A DNA stretch of 64,000 nt, taken from Corinectria fuckeliana. Taxonomy: Eukaryota > Ascomycota > Sordariomycetes > Hypocreales > Nectriaceae. Positions within the stretch are counted from its first letter, which is position 1. Every line of letters starts with the position of its first letter. Below are positions 22,059 through 34,271 of the stretch, in pieces. Made by a program: the position numbers and the translations under genes. The notes beneath the pieces were generated by a model. That model saw only the letters and a program-made list of their open reading frames with translations, searched no databases and was not told where the DNA came from. The stretch covers positions 372,001-436,000 of the forward strand of contig WPDH01000004.1 of the NCBI GenBank assembly GCA_019137255.1, read 5' to 3'.

Positions 22059-23336
22059 GGGAATGGAAGTGATGCCAATCAGTTGATGGGAGTTTAATGT
22101 CCTGAGAGTGGAGGAGCCGTCGCTGTCTGGGAGCGAATTCGGATTCGTGGTAAATTGCAATAATCAATCTTTCCAACATTGCAACGCTTCTGTGTCATCC
22201 ATCTGAAGCACCAGGCCTCCCACATACAGAGCTACGTATCATATTTGGTAGACTACGCCACGATAAATGACACAAGACGTTGCACTAAAAGACTTGGTTT
22301 CAATCTCACTGTCTAGCCATGTTAAGTTCTTGGTTCCCGAGATCTCCATGAAGACGGGCCCTGCCTGCCATGCTGGAGTTTATTGATCCTGCTCTAAGTA
22401 GGTGAGCATCTAGTACTCCGGTGGTGGTGGTGGTAGTACTGTCGCGTCCTTGACCAAAATATACGAAAACAAGAAATATAGCCCTGCTAGTCACGTTAAG
22501 CTTAACCGGGGCGACGGGATTCTCGGATTGGTGAGTCTATATGGAATCGATCCCGCTCGATCTCCCGACTCGATCTCCCGGTAGCTGCGTCATCAACAAC
22601 ATGGACCATTCAGAGCGAGGCATTTCATTCATCATGTCAACTGGAGCGTTGAAGAACTTTTCTGGGGTCAGACGGCAGACTGTGGAGAGCCTACTTTCAT
22701 GAACCCGACGGACATTGTTCGTCCCGTCGTCACAGTAAAATAACGGTTTCGAGCATCGTCATCTAAATGAGCGAGGACAATGCTCAAAGTGAAAGCGGAT
22801 CTGCAGTAACACTCCGAAACCGCAAGCTCCTCTTTGTGGGCACGCCGGACATTTATCGGTGTCTAACATCTCCTGATACACTACAGAGTCACCCGATGGT
22901 CGCTGATACTTAGATCCCGTACGAGCCTTTTGTTTCCGACCCACTAGATGGAGCGCAATGACGCCTGGTAAGGCGAAAATTACCTGCTCGCGTATCGACC
23001 CTTGAAGCCCTACGCCAAACATATACATCTACTCGCAGAAATGCCGCTTCATGGAGGATTCGGATCCTACGGAGGTGCGGTCAGCGGTAGCAAACACTCG
23101 GGAATAACAATATGCACCTCTATTTGTCAGCCGTTGCCTCTCTGTTCAGTGTTGCATCAAGGCAATCCCTCCTCGGTTGGGCCGGAAATCAGACGCCGTA
23201 CCTTTAGGTAATCACGTAATATTTATTTCACGGCCTCCGTCATTGAAAGTAAATGTGACATTATGACTACTTCCTGATTTCCCTTGCAAGCTCTCACCGT
23301 TGCTACCTCCTCACACGCGCACACTACTGACGTGGT
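22059..23336. other. Intergenic, no gene seen
   Basis: Contains a GGT/GTA-rich run near 22420-22436 and a tandem of CGATCTCCCG near 22557-22580. An 89-codon minus-strand frame at 22759-23028 has no recognisable domain. Confidence 0.5.
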
Positions 23337-24527
23337 ATGACTCTGGCCGCAGCAAACATGTCGGCTGACTCGACGCTTCATCAAAGCCTCCGTGCTCCCA
23401 GGGAAAGCTCTCTTTCAAGCGAGATCTTCAACGAGAAGGCGGCTGCCGCACCTGTCGTCCCGGTGTCATCGACCAAGCGCAATGGCGATCGCAATGTTTC
23501 GCCGCAGAGGTGGAAGACGTTCGTCAAGGCCTTCAAGCACATTCACAATCTCACCCCAAAGGAAGTCGACGATTTCATGGCCTCGTATGAAATCTACAAT
23601 CTTGACTGGGCTAATGAATATCAAATGATTGCCGCCTTTGGTCCCAAATATCAGCAGCGCGTCGGAGATTGCCTTCGATCATATTATTCAGTTCTCAACC
23701 ATCTCTGCAGTCTCGGGCAAGTCGAGAAGATGTACATCCCACCTCTAATGGATAAGAAGGCCTCCGTTCTGGAAAACCAGCTTCTAAACGAGGAGGATAT
23801 TTGTCGGGAGATTGGGTTGAGGCCGGGCATGAGAGTTATGGATCTTGGGTGCGGCCGTGGGAGAGTCGCCGCCCACATGACAGACTATTCCGGAGCACAG
23901 ATCGTCGGACTCAACATCGACGTCGATCAGATTGAGCAAGCCAAGGAATTCAACGACACTCTTGGGTTTGATAACCAGTTCGTTGTACACGACCAGAACG
24001 AGCTGCCACTGCCATTTTCGGACAATTCATTCGATGCCTTCTACGAGATACAGGCTCTCAGTCTGTGCAAAGACCCTTCACTGTTGTTCAAAGACATATT
24101 TAGGACTTTGAAGCCGGGCGCCAAGTTTCTCCTGCTCGACTGGGTTAGTTTGCCAGCTTACGACCCCCAAGATCCAAAGCACGCGGGCTTGATGCGCAGA
24201 GTCAAGCCTTTGATCGGTGCAGTGGGCACCCCGACTCCGACAAGCTTCAAGAAGGCTTTGACAGACGCTGGTTTCACCGTCACGAAGTCGGACAATCCGA
24301 GTATAGACAGTCTGCAGGCCCCGCTCATCGACAAGGTTGACATCTATTTCCGGTCCTTGAGGCGTGTCATCCATGGATTGGTCAGGATGCGCGTCTTGCC
24401 GAAGCATTTTACCACGTTAATTGATCGGTTATGTATGGATGGCCAAGCGTTTGTCGAGATGGATTCTCTTCGCTTGATCACAACGACATATCGCATTGTT
24501 GCTCAGAAGCCAGTTGTAGCAGTGTAA
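23337..24527 (+). CDS. SAM-dependent methyltransferase, sterol C24-methyltransferase-like
   Basis: Class I methyltransferase of 396 residues in a single exon, related to the ERG6/SMT family that methylates a side-chain double bond of sterols or triterpenes. Motif I is VMDLGCGRGRVAAHM (about 163-177), followed by GLNIDVDQIEQA, NELPLPFSDNSFDAFYEIQA and FRTLKPGAKFLLLDW. The SMT-type N-terminal part includes SYYSVLNHLCSLG, and the C-terminal sterol-binding-like region runs through PLIDKVDIYFRSL. It is probably a paralogue with a special substrate rather than housekeeping ERG6, because the sequence diverges in the usual YEYGWG region. A second in-frame ATG at 23358 (MSADS) is an alternative start. 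It lies between the alcohol dehydrogenase and the carboxypeptidase. Confidence 0.87.
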   Translation: MTLAAANMSADSTLHQSLRAPRESSLSSEIFNEKAAAAPVVPVSSTKRNGDRNVSPQRWKTFVKAFKHIHNLTPKEVDDFMASYEIYNLDWANEYQMIAAFGPKYQQRVGDCLRSYYSVLNHLCSLGQVEKMYIPPLMDKKASVLENQLLNEEDICREIGLRPGMRVMDLGCGRGRVAAHMTDYSGAQIVGLNIDVDQIEQAKEFNDTLGFDNQFVVHDQNELPLPFSDNSFDAFYEIQALSLCKDPSLLFKDIFRTLKPGAKFLLLDWVSLPAYDPQDPKHAGLMRRVKPLIGAVGTPTPTSFKKALTDAGFTVTKSDNPSIDSLQAPLIDKVDIYFRSLRRVIHGLVRMRVLPKHFTTLIDRLCMDGQAFVEMDSLRLITTTYRIVAQKPVVAV

Positions 24528-25003
24528 GCATATACACGCGGGGTCCTATACGCAGCTGGTCAGTTTCTCTCTTGCTTTTAAGTGTTCTGGGGAGATGCTA
24601 TGGATGCGAGTTTTTGGGTTCTTCTAGCTTTTCGTTCCATTTAGACGTTTATACCAATTCCAGCAAAGCAACATTACGCTAGTCTGCAGCGAAATGTGAT
24701 TTCCATGATCCATTTGTCCATTGTCTGTTGGTTTCAAGTCAGCCCTACGCAGCTGTCAACGAGGAGCATAATAGAAAAAGGGTTTGGGAAATTTAAGACC
24801 AGATAATACATCATAACATCCAACGATCTAATGGCAAAGACCTATATGTATTACTACGTAGTGTCGTAGGTCTACAGCAATTCATTGTCCACTGCATTTC
24901 ACACTTGAAACCTAGTATCATCAAATCTCATGCCTTAGTCTATTCTGGCACTACATGTAGCTTGAGAAACTCGGTTGTTGTTAAATTACCCGTGAGGGCC
25001 TAC
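24528..25003. other. Intergenic between convergent genes
   Basis: 3' flanks of the methyltransferase and carboxypeptidase. It contains a TACTACGTAGT palindrome near 24852. No gene. Confidence 0.5.
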
Positions 25004-26867
25004 TTAAAAAGAGGGATGGTACCTAACAGAGGCATTACCTTGGAAATCGCCCTTCTGGGTTGTGAAATCCTCAATCGTCCCCAAGTTCTTAATTCTCTTC
25101 AAAAGAAGCTCCAGCACTCGGTAACCGGATCCTGCGCTGTACCCAGGTAGCTCATGGCCGGCCAGCTGGACCTCATAATACGTCAGTCCACGCTCATAGC
25201 CCCAGTTTCCGACAATTCCAGATTCGCTAAGTCTTCCGCCGTTGTACTCCGGGTGGAAGGGCACGTAGAATTCGCGGTCCTGGGGATATTTCTGGAAACC
25301 TTGGGCGCCATGCCAAGTTGTGTTCTGCAGCGCGAAGAGCGTGCCGTTGGGCGGCAGGAGGAAGTCTAGACGGCCCACGCCAATAATGGTGTTGTTTGTG
25401 TGTTCGATAACGCGGCGGACAACGTCAGTTTGCGCGGGAGAGTTGGAGGTGTCGCTCGCGTCGGAATTGTTCTTGCCGTCGCCAAACACGTTCACTGGTG
25501 TACATTGGTACCAGTCAACATGAGGGGCGTTGATCGCATCTTGGACATCTGTGCGGTTGAAATAGACCTGAGCATTAGGCGGGGAGTAGTCACCCTGAGC
25601 GAGGGAAAATCAAACGGTCAGCACAACTGGATATGGGGGTGTTCTGGAGCAAAGCGGGACTCCTTACCTGATTCACGATGCCTAGCTGGGAGTAGGTGAA
25701 GGGGCACGTATCCGTAATGTGGTAGATGTTGAAGCACGGGTTGGCCTCTACGGCGGCGGCATAAGCGTAGTCGAAAATGTCGCAGGTGTAGTTGCCGGTA
25801 GTATCCGCGTAGGGGTCCGGGAGGACAGGGAATGGTCCTTTGGGTGGCGGGAAAGTTCCATACTTCTCGACATAAGATGAGAAGTTGCAGTGCTCGTGAG
25901 TCCACCGGAGGGCGTCTGTGTACGACTGGTTGAGGTTGAAGAGATTGGACCAGTACTCAATGAACGGGAAGATGACTGCCTGCTGCTGAAGGGTACCGTC
26001 TCCAATGATGGGGTCGTTGATAGCGACACCGCCAAGTTTGTAATAGGTGTCATCGTTTGCGGTGATGAAGGCATCGGCAATGTACGGCACGTAGTATCCT
26101 GCGTAAGATTCGCCGGTGATGTACGTCGTTGCGTTGTGAAGTTCAAACGCTTCGATGAAGTTACGCCAGAAACCAATAAACTCAAGGCCGAGCTCTACCT
26201 CGTTGGTGATGTTGGGTGTACCCTGGCTAAAGCCTACTCCGACTGGCTGCTCGATCCAGATGACGTTGGTGCTGTTTTCATCGTTAATTCGGGTCTACGA
26301 AGGAATGCACCAGTATCAAGATAGCTTACAGGTTTGTCCAGCTATATGAGTTTGGCACGGGAGAAAGAGTGCCCTGTTGCCACAAAAAGGGACCGTTCTC
26401 GGTCAACAGACCGCTAAGGGAGCTGCAGCCCGGTCCTCCATTCAGCCTAATAGAGCATTGTCAGCGCAGTCCTTCGAGTGTGGCAAAATCAAGACTCACC
26501 AGATGACGATCTCGTCACCAGCATCGTGAGGGTTGGTGCTAGGGAAAAACCAAAAGTACAGCTCTCTCTTCTCGTGCGGCGACTGGGAGATGGGGAGCAA
26601 GCCGGCGTACGACTCGCCGATGTCGAAGGGAACATCCGGGATGCCGGTGCCGTTGACAACGAACTTCTCGGTCTTCTTGTTGAGGAATTTGGAATGCTTG
26701 GTATGTCCTCTCTTGTCCAGCTGGGGGCGCTCGAGAGGAGCGAAATCGCGCTTCTCGTTGAAATGGCCGGGACGCTCGTGGTTGAACGCGCTGAGGGCTC
26801 CCCGGTTGAAGGCTGCTTGAGACAGAGACCCGAAGGCCAGAAGAACACTGAGCACCTTGAACTGCAT
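25004..26867 (-). CDS. Secreted serine carboxypeptidase (peptidase family S10)
   Basis: Removes C-terminal residues from peptides in the secretory pathway or outside the cell. Exons 26500-26867, 26330-26446, 25668-26271 and 25004-25594 give 560 codons with stop. A signal peptide (MQFKVLSVLLAFGSLSQA) and a propeptide-like basic stretch come first. LNGGPGCSSLSG is the oxyanion region, TGESYAGYYVPY holds the nucleophile Ser, GRLDFLLPPNGT carries the candidate Asp, and LAGHELPGY the His. Several N-x-S/T sites are present. The S10 architecture is complete and the introns are regular. It is convergent with the methyltransferase. Confidence 0.94.
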
Positions 26868-29800
26868 TGCGGCGACTTCTTGGCGTACATTCGAAGCTGG
26901 TAAAGCCCAGGCAGTCCGCAGTATTTATTGCAGGCAAGGCCGACGATCATGTCAATGCGCAAGCTCGCATTGCAGCTCGCGCCATTGGGGCCTGAGATCA
27001 TAACACACCGACCAACGAATCAATGCACCTTCAACAGTGGATGATCTCTGTTCACATCCCTTCCGCAGGCGGTCATGTCGGCAACATCGGCAAGGGATAT
27101 GGGTCTGCTGGGTATATCCCTGCCTTAGCTGCCTCATGAGGCCTAGTGGGGAAACAAAAGTTCTGCGTCGGTCGTAACACTGAACATCGACAAGGCAGAT
27201 GTAAGCGTAATACAGGCTCAGGCATCATCGTACAAGTCAACTACGCTGATTATCAACGAAAGCGGGAATCCCCGAAGCTGATGGGCCGTTTTACGGCTTG
27301 ACCAGTCAGTTGCTTTTTGGTCCTCAGGGTTGATAGTCGCTGGACCCCTGAACCCTGGTAGTAACCCGACGAAGTTCGAACTCTGTTGCTCGTCCTACTC
27401 AGCCAGACGTAGCTTTAGGTTTGGGCTCCCAGCTTAACGGGAATAATTGAACTTACTATGTAATAGCTGGAGGTAATCGATTGGCTAGTAGACGTAGTTT
27501 CAAACCCTACTCTTGAACTCATTTCCCGATTCTTTATTCGGAACTTCCGCCAGAGTTATTCTGAGGAGTATAAACAGCGCAATGCATCCTAGCATATGTC
27601 AAAGGTCAAGCTCACTGTGAGAATGCCTGCCTTCAGTCTCTTCTTTGCATCATGTTCCTTGACGTGTGTTGTGATAGTGGACCCAGAAGGAAACTAAAGT
27701 GATTATTCTTTTGCCAGTGGAACAAAGAATTATTTACGGATTACTTTTTTATTGAAACAGAGAGACACCTACCATTGAATACTCATCGGCTGCGCAATTA
27801 TCAGCGCTATTTTGTTGAAGGAGTACATACCTACAAAGGAGGTGTGGATAGTGAACAAGGATACCACCGTCAGAATGGGAGCGGGGAAGTGGAGGTTAGT
27901 TACGCAGGTGAGATTGTTGCCTGCTCTTGTGCCACTAGAAATGAAACAAGGCATACCGAGGCACAGTGAGTACCTCGTACTGTACGAAATACGAAGTATC
28001 TGCAAAGTACGAAGTAGACCTTGGCTTACTATGTACGAAGTTGATGTACAAGCGATGTCGGCTCGGCAACCCTAGACAGGGGTATGCTGCCAAGCCAACC
28101 TACAAACACCAATGACATCATTCCACAATTCAGGCGTTGGTCAAGATGTGCGAGAAGTTGAATGAGACCTTGGAGTGTTACCGAGTAGATAGTTGATCAA
28201 GTATAATTAGAGTACTACATTTACGCTCATCCAGGCATCAAGCGGGGGAAAAAGCTCCAGGCGATCTATGCTCAGGTACCAAACGTAGCTTTGGTCTAAA
28301 TGAGAAAATTCGAAGTGTTCGTAACTATTCTTTGTCCAGCTATGCGCGTTGTTACTGCTTTTTACTTCAAGTCCACTACTACGTAGTAGATGGTAAACGG
28401 TAGAGTCCAATCATTACTAATTGACTGATTTTACGTCAGGGTAAGTGACCAATGATGGATTTAATAGCCCCAGAGCTTCTGTGCGCTTTCGAAACAGTTG
28501 GCTAGAGCGAGTGAGATGAGACATGCAGAAAGGGCTAAGACTCTGTAGCTACTAGATCTGTAATTCTGATTTTCCCGCGTTTATTACATTTTTGATTTAA
28601 CAGCCCAAATGCCATGGCAGTACTCGCACTACGTTTCACGCTCTGCAGTATTACTTACTGCGCTAATTGACTATTTGCCAAGTACAAATGAAGATGATGC
28701 TAGAAGCTACATAGTATGATGAATGGCGATGAGACTTGATAAATTGATGTCTGCCTTACACAGTACATTACGCTAAGAAAATTCCAGGCAGGACAATAAG
28801 GCATGGAGGCGCTATTATACAGCCAGTGTACTCAAGCAAAAGTTCTCGCCCGAGCATCAACAGTTAACCTAATTAAGGTTCTGTTTATGTTTATTGTAAG
28901 GGGCAATACAGGTATTCTGCAGGCCGTTGTCCAATGGATGATGCAACGCCGCGGGAAAGACGGCACGCCAACAGATTAAGCAGGGATAGAGCCCTTATCT
29001 GCGACCGCAGGCTGCCGATATTGCCGGCGGATAGCAAAAGTACCACAGCAATGTAATTAGTAAAGCATGCACAGCCACGCTGATTAGGATAAGGCGCAGA
29101 ATATCTGAATACCGGATACGAAGTCAACAATGAGAGTAGGAATTTCTCATCTTGCTCCATTGCCTTAGATATGAAGGCTAAATAGCAAAGACGGGATCAG
29201 GCAATTTTATAGTGATAAGACACCCTTGAGCCCAAACCATCTGCGACTCAATTAAGAAATAGTAAAATGCAGTCACTGGAGGTCTGCAGGATCATCGTCT
29301 TAGCATTTAGAGTACGGATGATAGAGACTGTAGTACAGAAACAAGCCGCTTTGCAACTACGGAAGCCGTCATCCCTGAAATGACACTGAAATGACGATAA
29401 ATCATTACGAGCCTAAATTCTAGGCACTGTGGGATTCTTTTGGTATTGATGCCTACCATAATTCCTCATTCACCATCTCCAAGTCCGAGGCTTGGGTCAA
29501 TCGGTTTCTCCCCTCCCGCAACCCAGCGTTCACACCGTATGCCTTCTTGCCAGAATGCTGACCTTTTCGCGTAGAATTATTCTCACCAAGTTTCTACTCA
29601 ACGGCCGAAAATCCTGGTAGTTTTCCGTTGTTACTCGGTTAGCTCCGTGATTTCGGCCTCTGCTATCAGGTGGCTGGTAAAGCTAGCGACTGCAATTTCA
29701 CGTCGTGTTTTGGGCAACGCTGTTCTTCTAAGTTCTCTACTTTCGTGAGAATTGCCGGTTCAACTGCCCGAGAATATTTCACCTGGTCTGGCTACTAAAA

Positions 29801-30224
29801 CTCAACTGTAGAACTCCACTGTCCATGTTAAAAACCTCTCTTCGAACACCTATTTTTGGTTTAGCAGTAGTAGCGGACTTCACTTTAGTCGGCGTACTGC
29901 AACTTAATCTAAACAGTGAAGTCCTAAAAGGAAACACATTAAAAATCAATTCAAATGTCTCATTACAAGAGTTGTTTGTCGCCTGTATCGAATCTGGGCT
30001 CTTGGAACAGTTCTCGGTTTCTGCAATGTGTCACTCCAAAAATGGAGCCTACCTCAAACCTCTTCCAGGCTTCATAGAATTTCGCGATTTGCTCTATATG
30101 TGAGGTAATCCTAACACCAGAAACTTTCTATAGCCTTTTCATGCCATGCAATTATAAGAACTGTTCACTGTCTTGCCTCTTTTGTTTCTGCAATATGGGA
30201 GGAAGACATCGGCTGCTAGAAATT
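26868..30224. other. Long gene-poor interval
   Basis: Over 3 kb without a supportable gene. Contents seen: AT-rich stretches, TACGAAGTA words (27985-28040), a TACTACGTAGTAGA palindrome near 28377-28390, and short frames at 28891-29160 and 29825-30103 that match nothing recognised. It may be worn-down repeat DNA. Confidence 0.55.
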
Positions 30225-31980
30225 TCAAGCATACAACTCCCGAGCAACTTCATAGCTGTTGATGAACTTGATTCCTTCCTTCCTCCACGTGTCCTTCTCA
30301 ACCCAATTCCCCGTTGCATTGAGGACCATGTTCTTCGGGTTCTGGTTGTCATACTTGGGCCAAGTTGGTAGTAGTTTCTCTTGCTTGCCATACTTTGCAC
30401 TGTAATTCGGGTGTAGATCATATACAAACCTGACGTAGGCTTCTCCAATAGCCCTAGCTAAGACAGCATGGGCGTCGTACTGGGGGCTGGGACCTAAAGC
30501 TCCTGAAATGTTCTGGAAACTGTATGCCACGTTGTCGAAGTGCTTGACCCCGTCCCAGATATCTCTACCATACGCAAGCTGATCGAAACGGTAACTGTAA
30601 ACTGCTATTTCTGCAGACGTGAAAAGCTCGGCCATCTTGCGTCTTCCACTGATCATGGTGATGTCGCTACCAATCGCGTTGGCTCGACGCCCTTGCAAGC
30701 CTTTGCTCTCGTTGACAGAGCAATCCGTGATGGCATATGGAGGCTCGTTGCAGGGGTCGTTCGGATAGAGGTCCATTAGCTTGCGGAATGTAGGTGCGCT
30801 CAGAGCATAGTTTCGCCATCTGAATGCCTCGTAAAATAGCTCTTCATCCGAATTGGGCGCGCCAATTGTAAAGCCCTCATCAGTGTTGGCGCCAATGATC
30901 ATAGGAACGGCGAAGAACTTGTCGTCGCGAATGAGCTGGCTCGGATATCCGGTCAAGAAATCACCATCGATCAATGGGTTCCATGTTAGCGACGGGTGCA
31001 CTGCGTAAAGGCTGTCTTGGTCGACGCCGCGCAAGCACCCAAGCTGGTCTTTAGCACCCCAACATCCGACCGATCGGGTGAGGTTCTCAAACGCCACATT
31101 GTAGTAGCTGAGATCGTGGACCTGTTGAGCTAAGCATCAGCCAAAAAAAAAACGACATCGAAATTTGGTTCTCGCATACCTGCGCCCCTGTCACGCTACC
31201 GCTCTCGAGGATGGCACCACGATAGAGGTTGTCATCTCGACCATCATAGCTGAACATGTGATACGCAATGCTCTGGGCTCCCGCACTTTCGCCCCAGACA
31301 ACTACTTGGTCAGGGTCGCCCCCGAAGGCTGCGATATTCTCCTGAATCCAACGCAGTGCCAGACGTTGATCCAGAAGTCCAGCATTGCTTGAGCTTTCCT
31401 CCAAAATCTGGAAGTTCTGGAGGAATCCCCACATGCCAAGACGGTAGTTGAAGCTAACTGCTATCACAGGCTGACCAATGTCTTGGCTGACCTTGACGAT
31501 GCCAGAAAGGTTGTATCGTGGATCTGCTGAACTACCAGCGTACAGTCCGCCACCGTATACCCAAACACTAGGAAGGAGTAAGCCGTGTCCTCAAAGTTCG
31601 TGGTCAATTGCTACGTACAGAACAGGGAGTGGCTTCTCGGGAGCCCCTTCGGGACGTATTACGTTGATGGTGAGACAGTCCTCGGATAGAGTAAAGCTCT
31701 GGCCATACTGCATGCAGCTTGGGCCATACTTTGTGGCATCGCGTTGTCCCTCGAAAGACTCGTTGTAGGTCTGGGGCCGTTTGAAGCGCAAAGAACCAGT
31801 CGGTGGCTGAGCAAAAGGAATTCCTAGAAATACATCTTGGTTCCAGGTAGAGAGATGAGCGCCGACATAAGTGCCATTCAAGGTCTTAGCTGTTGGACTG
31901 GGAGAGTTATCGGTTGTTGACGCACATAGTGCCGCTGCCGCGAAAACGACCAATCGGGCGAGGAGAAGCAAGGCAGTCAT
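30225..31980 (-). CDS. Secreted type-B carboxylesterase/lipase
   Basis: Alpha/beta-hydrolase that cleaves carboxylic esters. Exons 31619-31980, 31180-31567 and 30225-31121 make 549 codons with stop. The signal peptide (LLLLARLVVFAAAALCA) is followed by the family start YVGAHLSTWNQDVFLGIPFA, EDCLTINV, the oxyanion loop VYGGGLYAG, the nucleophile elbow VVWGESAGAQS, the acid residue in GANTDEG, and the catalytic His in DGVKHFDNV. The length is normal for the family. A TATA-like sequence lies about 75 nt upstream. The substrate cannot be told; relatives act on lipids, feruloyl esters and mycotoxin esters. No linked regulator on the same strand. Confidence 0.93.
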
Positions 31981-32054
31981 TGCTCTTAAATTGATGACTG
32001 CTTTGTAGAACGCAAAAGATCTTCACGAGAAACATTTCTATGAATGCCCAGGCT

Positions 32055-32066
32055 CCTTATATATGC
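32055..32066 (-). promoter_or_regulatory. TATA box of the carboxylesterase
   Basis: GCATATATAAGG on the minus strand, 75-86 nt upstream of the start ATG. Confidence 0.5.
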
Positions 32067-34271
32067 TCACTTATTCGTAGAGATCAGCAACTGAGTAGGA
32101 GGTTCATCGGCTATCGGCAGGACGCGAGACGTGTAAGTCACTACCCCAGATTGACCCTCGATCCCCGCACTTATCATCCCGTCTTTAGACGGTGGGGGGT
32201 AACAGTCGTGTCTACATACTACTGGGTAGGGAATAATTAATTCCGTCAATAGCAATCGGCAGTCGCAATGGCCTAGCAGAGGAGTGATAAAATCCCATCA
32301 ATAGCATCTAAAAGAAAGACTTGCCGTGCCTGGGGTACCTTGGTTACTATAGATAGTCCCGTTTTGGAAAGATGAAGCCGCATATGCCAGCGAAAGTGCT
32401 CGTCTGCATGTACTATCCTACGAGATTTTCGTTCATCCTTCTCATTCCATTATGCACTGACAAAGTTAGGTGTAGGCAAGGCCGGCTAAAGGCACATCGC
32501 AGATGAAGCGGTGTGCATTGCTGGTGATTGACATAGTTTGTTACCTTGTCTTGTCGCTGAAATTGAGCTATAAATTCAAGGGCCGTGGAAATTTCCTAGC
32601 CCTTGGATCTCCCCCGCGTACAACTGCAACACATTCGTATTATATTGTGAGTGCCAATAAAACCCAACTGAATTGCCAAGAGTCAAGCATGGAAGGTCTA
32701 AAACACAAGCTCGGTGCGTAGAATATTGTCAGGGATGAGCTATTTCAGATACAGCATCCGGCAAGGTCGTGTTCTTCAATATTGGCCTCGTTTACGTCTT
32801 TAACGCATCAAACTTCGCCAAAGTAATCTAGATCTTGTCACATATACTTGTCTCGAGACACAGCGGTGCTACTCAAATTAACAGCGCCATTCTTCACTTA
32901 GCCTCTAACCATTCCTAATGGCGGTCTAGAGCGTCTTTTGCAACTTCCACCAATCATTATCCAGCATCTCACGGCCCAGCATTGCAGTCATCACTTATCA
33001 CATAGCTTACCTATTGCATTTTCCAGTCATAGCAAAATGTAATGCGCACTACGCTGATGCTAAGTGCTAAGCTGGCCTAAATACTAAATGCGACATTACC
33101 TACGTAATCTCGGGGCGACCCCATTTGGGATTAATGACATCCTTGTACTCGACGTGCCCAATCAGCACGTTACACCGGGGGCAGAATATCTTGAACCTTC
33201 TCAAAGTCAAGACTTAGAAGGAGATGTTCAATTCCATAAGTTAGGACTACTTAGTAAAGGACACGACCACTATTGTACGTCTTACTATTGTACTTTAGTT
33301 TGGGTCCCTGATATTACTTTATAATCCAATCTAAATAGTGACTGCGTTGTCTTCCTCATCCGTTGGAGCATCTGAACAAGTAGGAAATTCGTCCATAGTG
33401 GGAGCATCTCGGTGGCTGCTCATATGGACGGGTAGCCTACTCATACTGGACTTTTGGGAGATCCAGAACCCCTCGAGAATAACGGCTACAAGGGCGCCGC
33501 CATCAACGTTGACGCCCAGTCAGTACATCAGGTACTCAATGTCTGTAGAGATTCCGAGGCGATTGAACTGACAGTAACGCAGATAAAAAGGTCGCGGTTT
33601 GCTATAAGCGGCAAGGGCTTAGTATAGGTACAACGGGGAAGCTTGTCAACTTCATTCCCGCCTGTTCCTTGTCTTCTATATGCCGTTGCAGGTCAGAGTT
33701 CGCTTCTTCGCTGTGTCGGTCTAGCGATTGGATAGGGTGTAGGATCTCTCGTCATGAAGGTAGGGAAGCTAGTCCGCTTGAGAAGGCTCAGACGCTGAGA
33801 GCTCTGTATAGGCTTGACGAGTTTCAAGACCAGGATAAAGCCACCCTCACTAAGCGGTTCATACACCAAGACCTTCGGGGTGATGCTGAGACGCTTCTTC
33901 CCACACGGAGAGATGGGTTTCGAGGACCAGCAAATAAGACTGGGATCCCTTGACCCTGAACCGGGTCGAAGCATTTTTTCACAATCAGCGGAGGTGGAGT
34001 ATTGTCTTGGTCTGTAGAAGGAGCGTGGGGAGTTGGATGGTCCTCCTGATACTTATTTGGCTTGCCAATTGCAGGGTGAGTGGGAACAGGTACCGAAGCC
34101 TACGAGCAAAGCGAGAGATACGGCACGATAACTGGAAATATAAAAAGGGAGCCGAAGAAAACGACTTGATAAGCGATGCGAGCAGCATCACGCGAAGATG
34201 AAGTTACCCGGGAGATGCTTTCCACATCCTGCAATGTTAGTATCGAATAATTATGTGTGATCATCACATAG
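32067..34271. other. Gene-poor interval with repeat copy
   Basis: Holds the second copy of the dispersed 80-nt repeat. Frames at 33088-33324, 33338-33571 and 33669-33953 have some protein-like composition but no recognised domain; they may be relics. No supported gene. Confidence 0.5.
33011..33090 (+). repeat. Dispersed repeat copy B
   Basis: Matches 7012-7091 at about 74 of 80 positions in the same orientation, with mostly transition differences. Confidence 0.75.

Noticed and set aside
22759..23028. An 89-codon minus-strand frame with several cysteines
   Set aside because: Starts within ordinary intergenic DNA, no domain, no upstream signal, no intron evidence.
29825..30103. A 92-codon plus-strand frame near the carboxylesterase 3' end
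   Set aside because: Short, AT-rich, no recognisable motif; chance frame more likely.
33669..34201. Overlapping plus-strand frames with protein-like composition
   Set aside because: No family recognised and frames shift repeatedly; left as a possible relic only.
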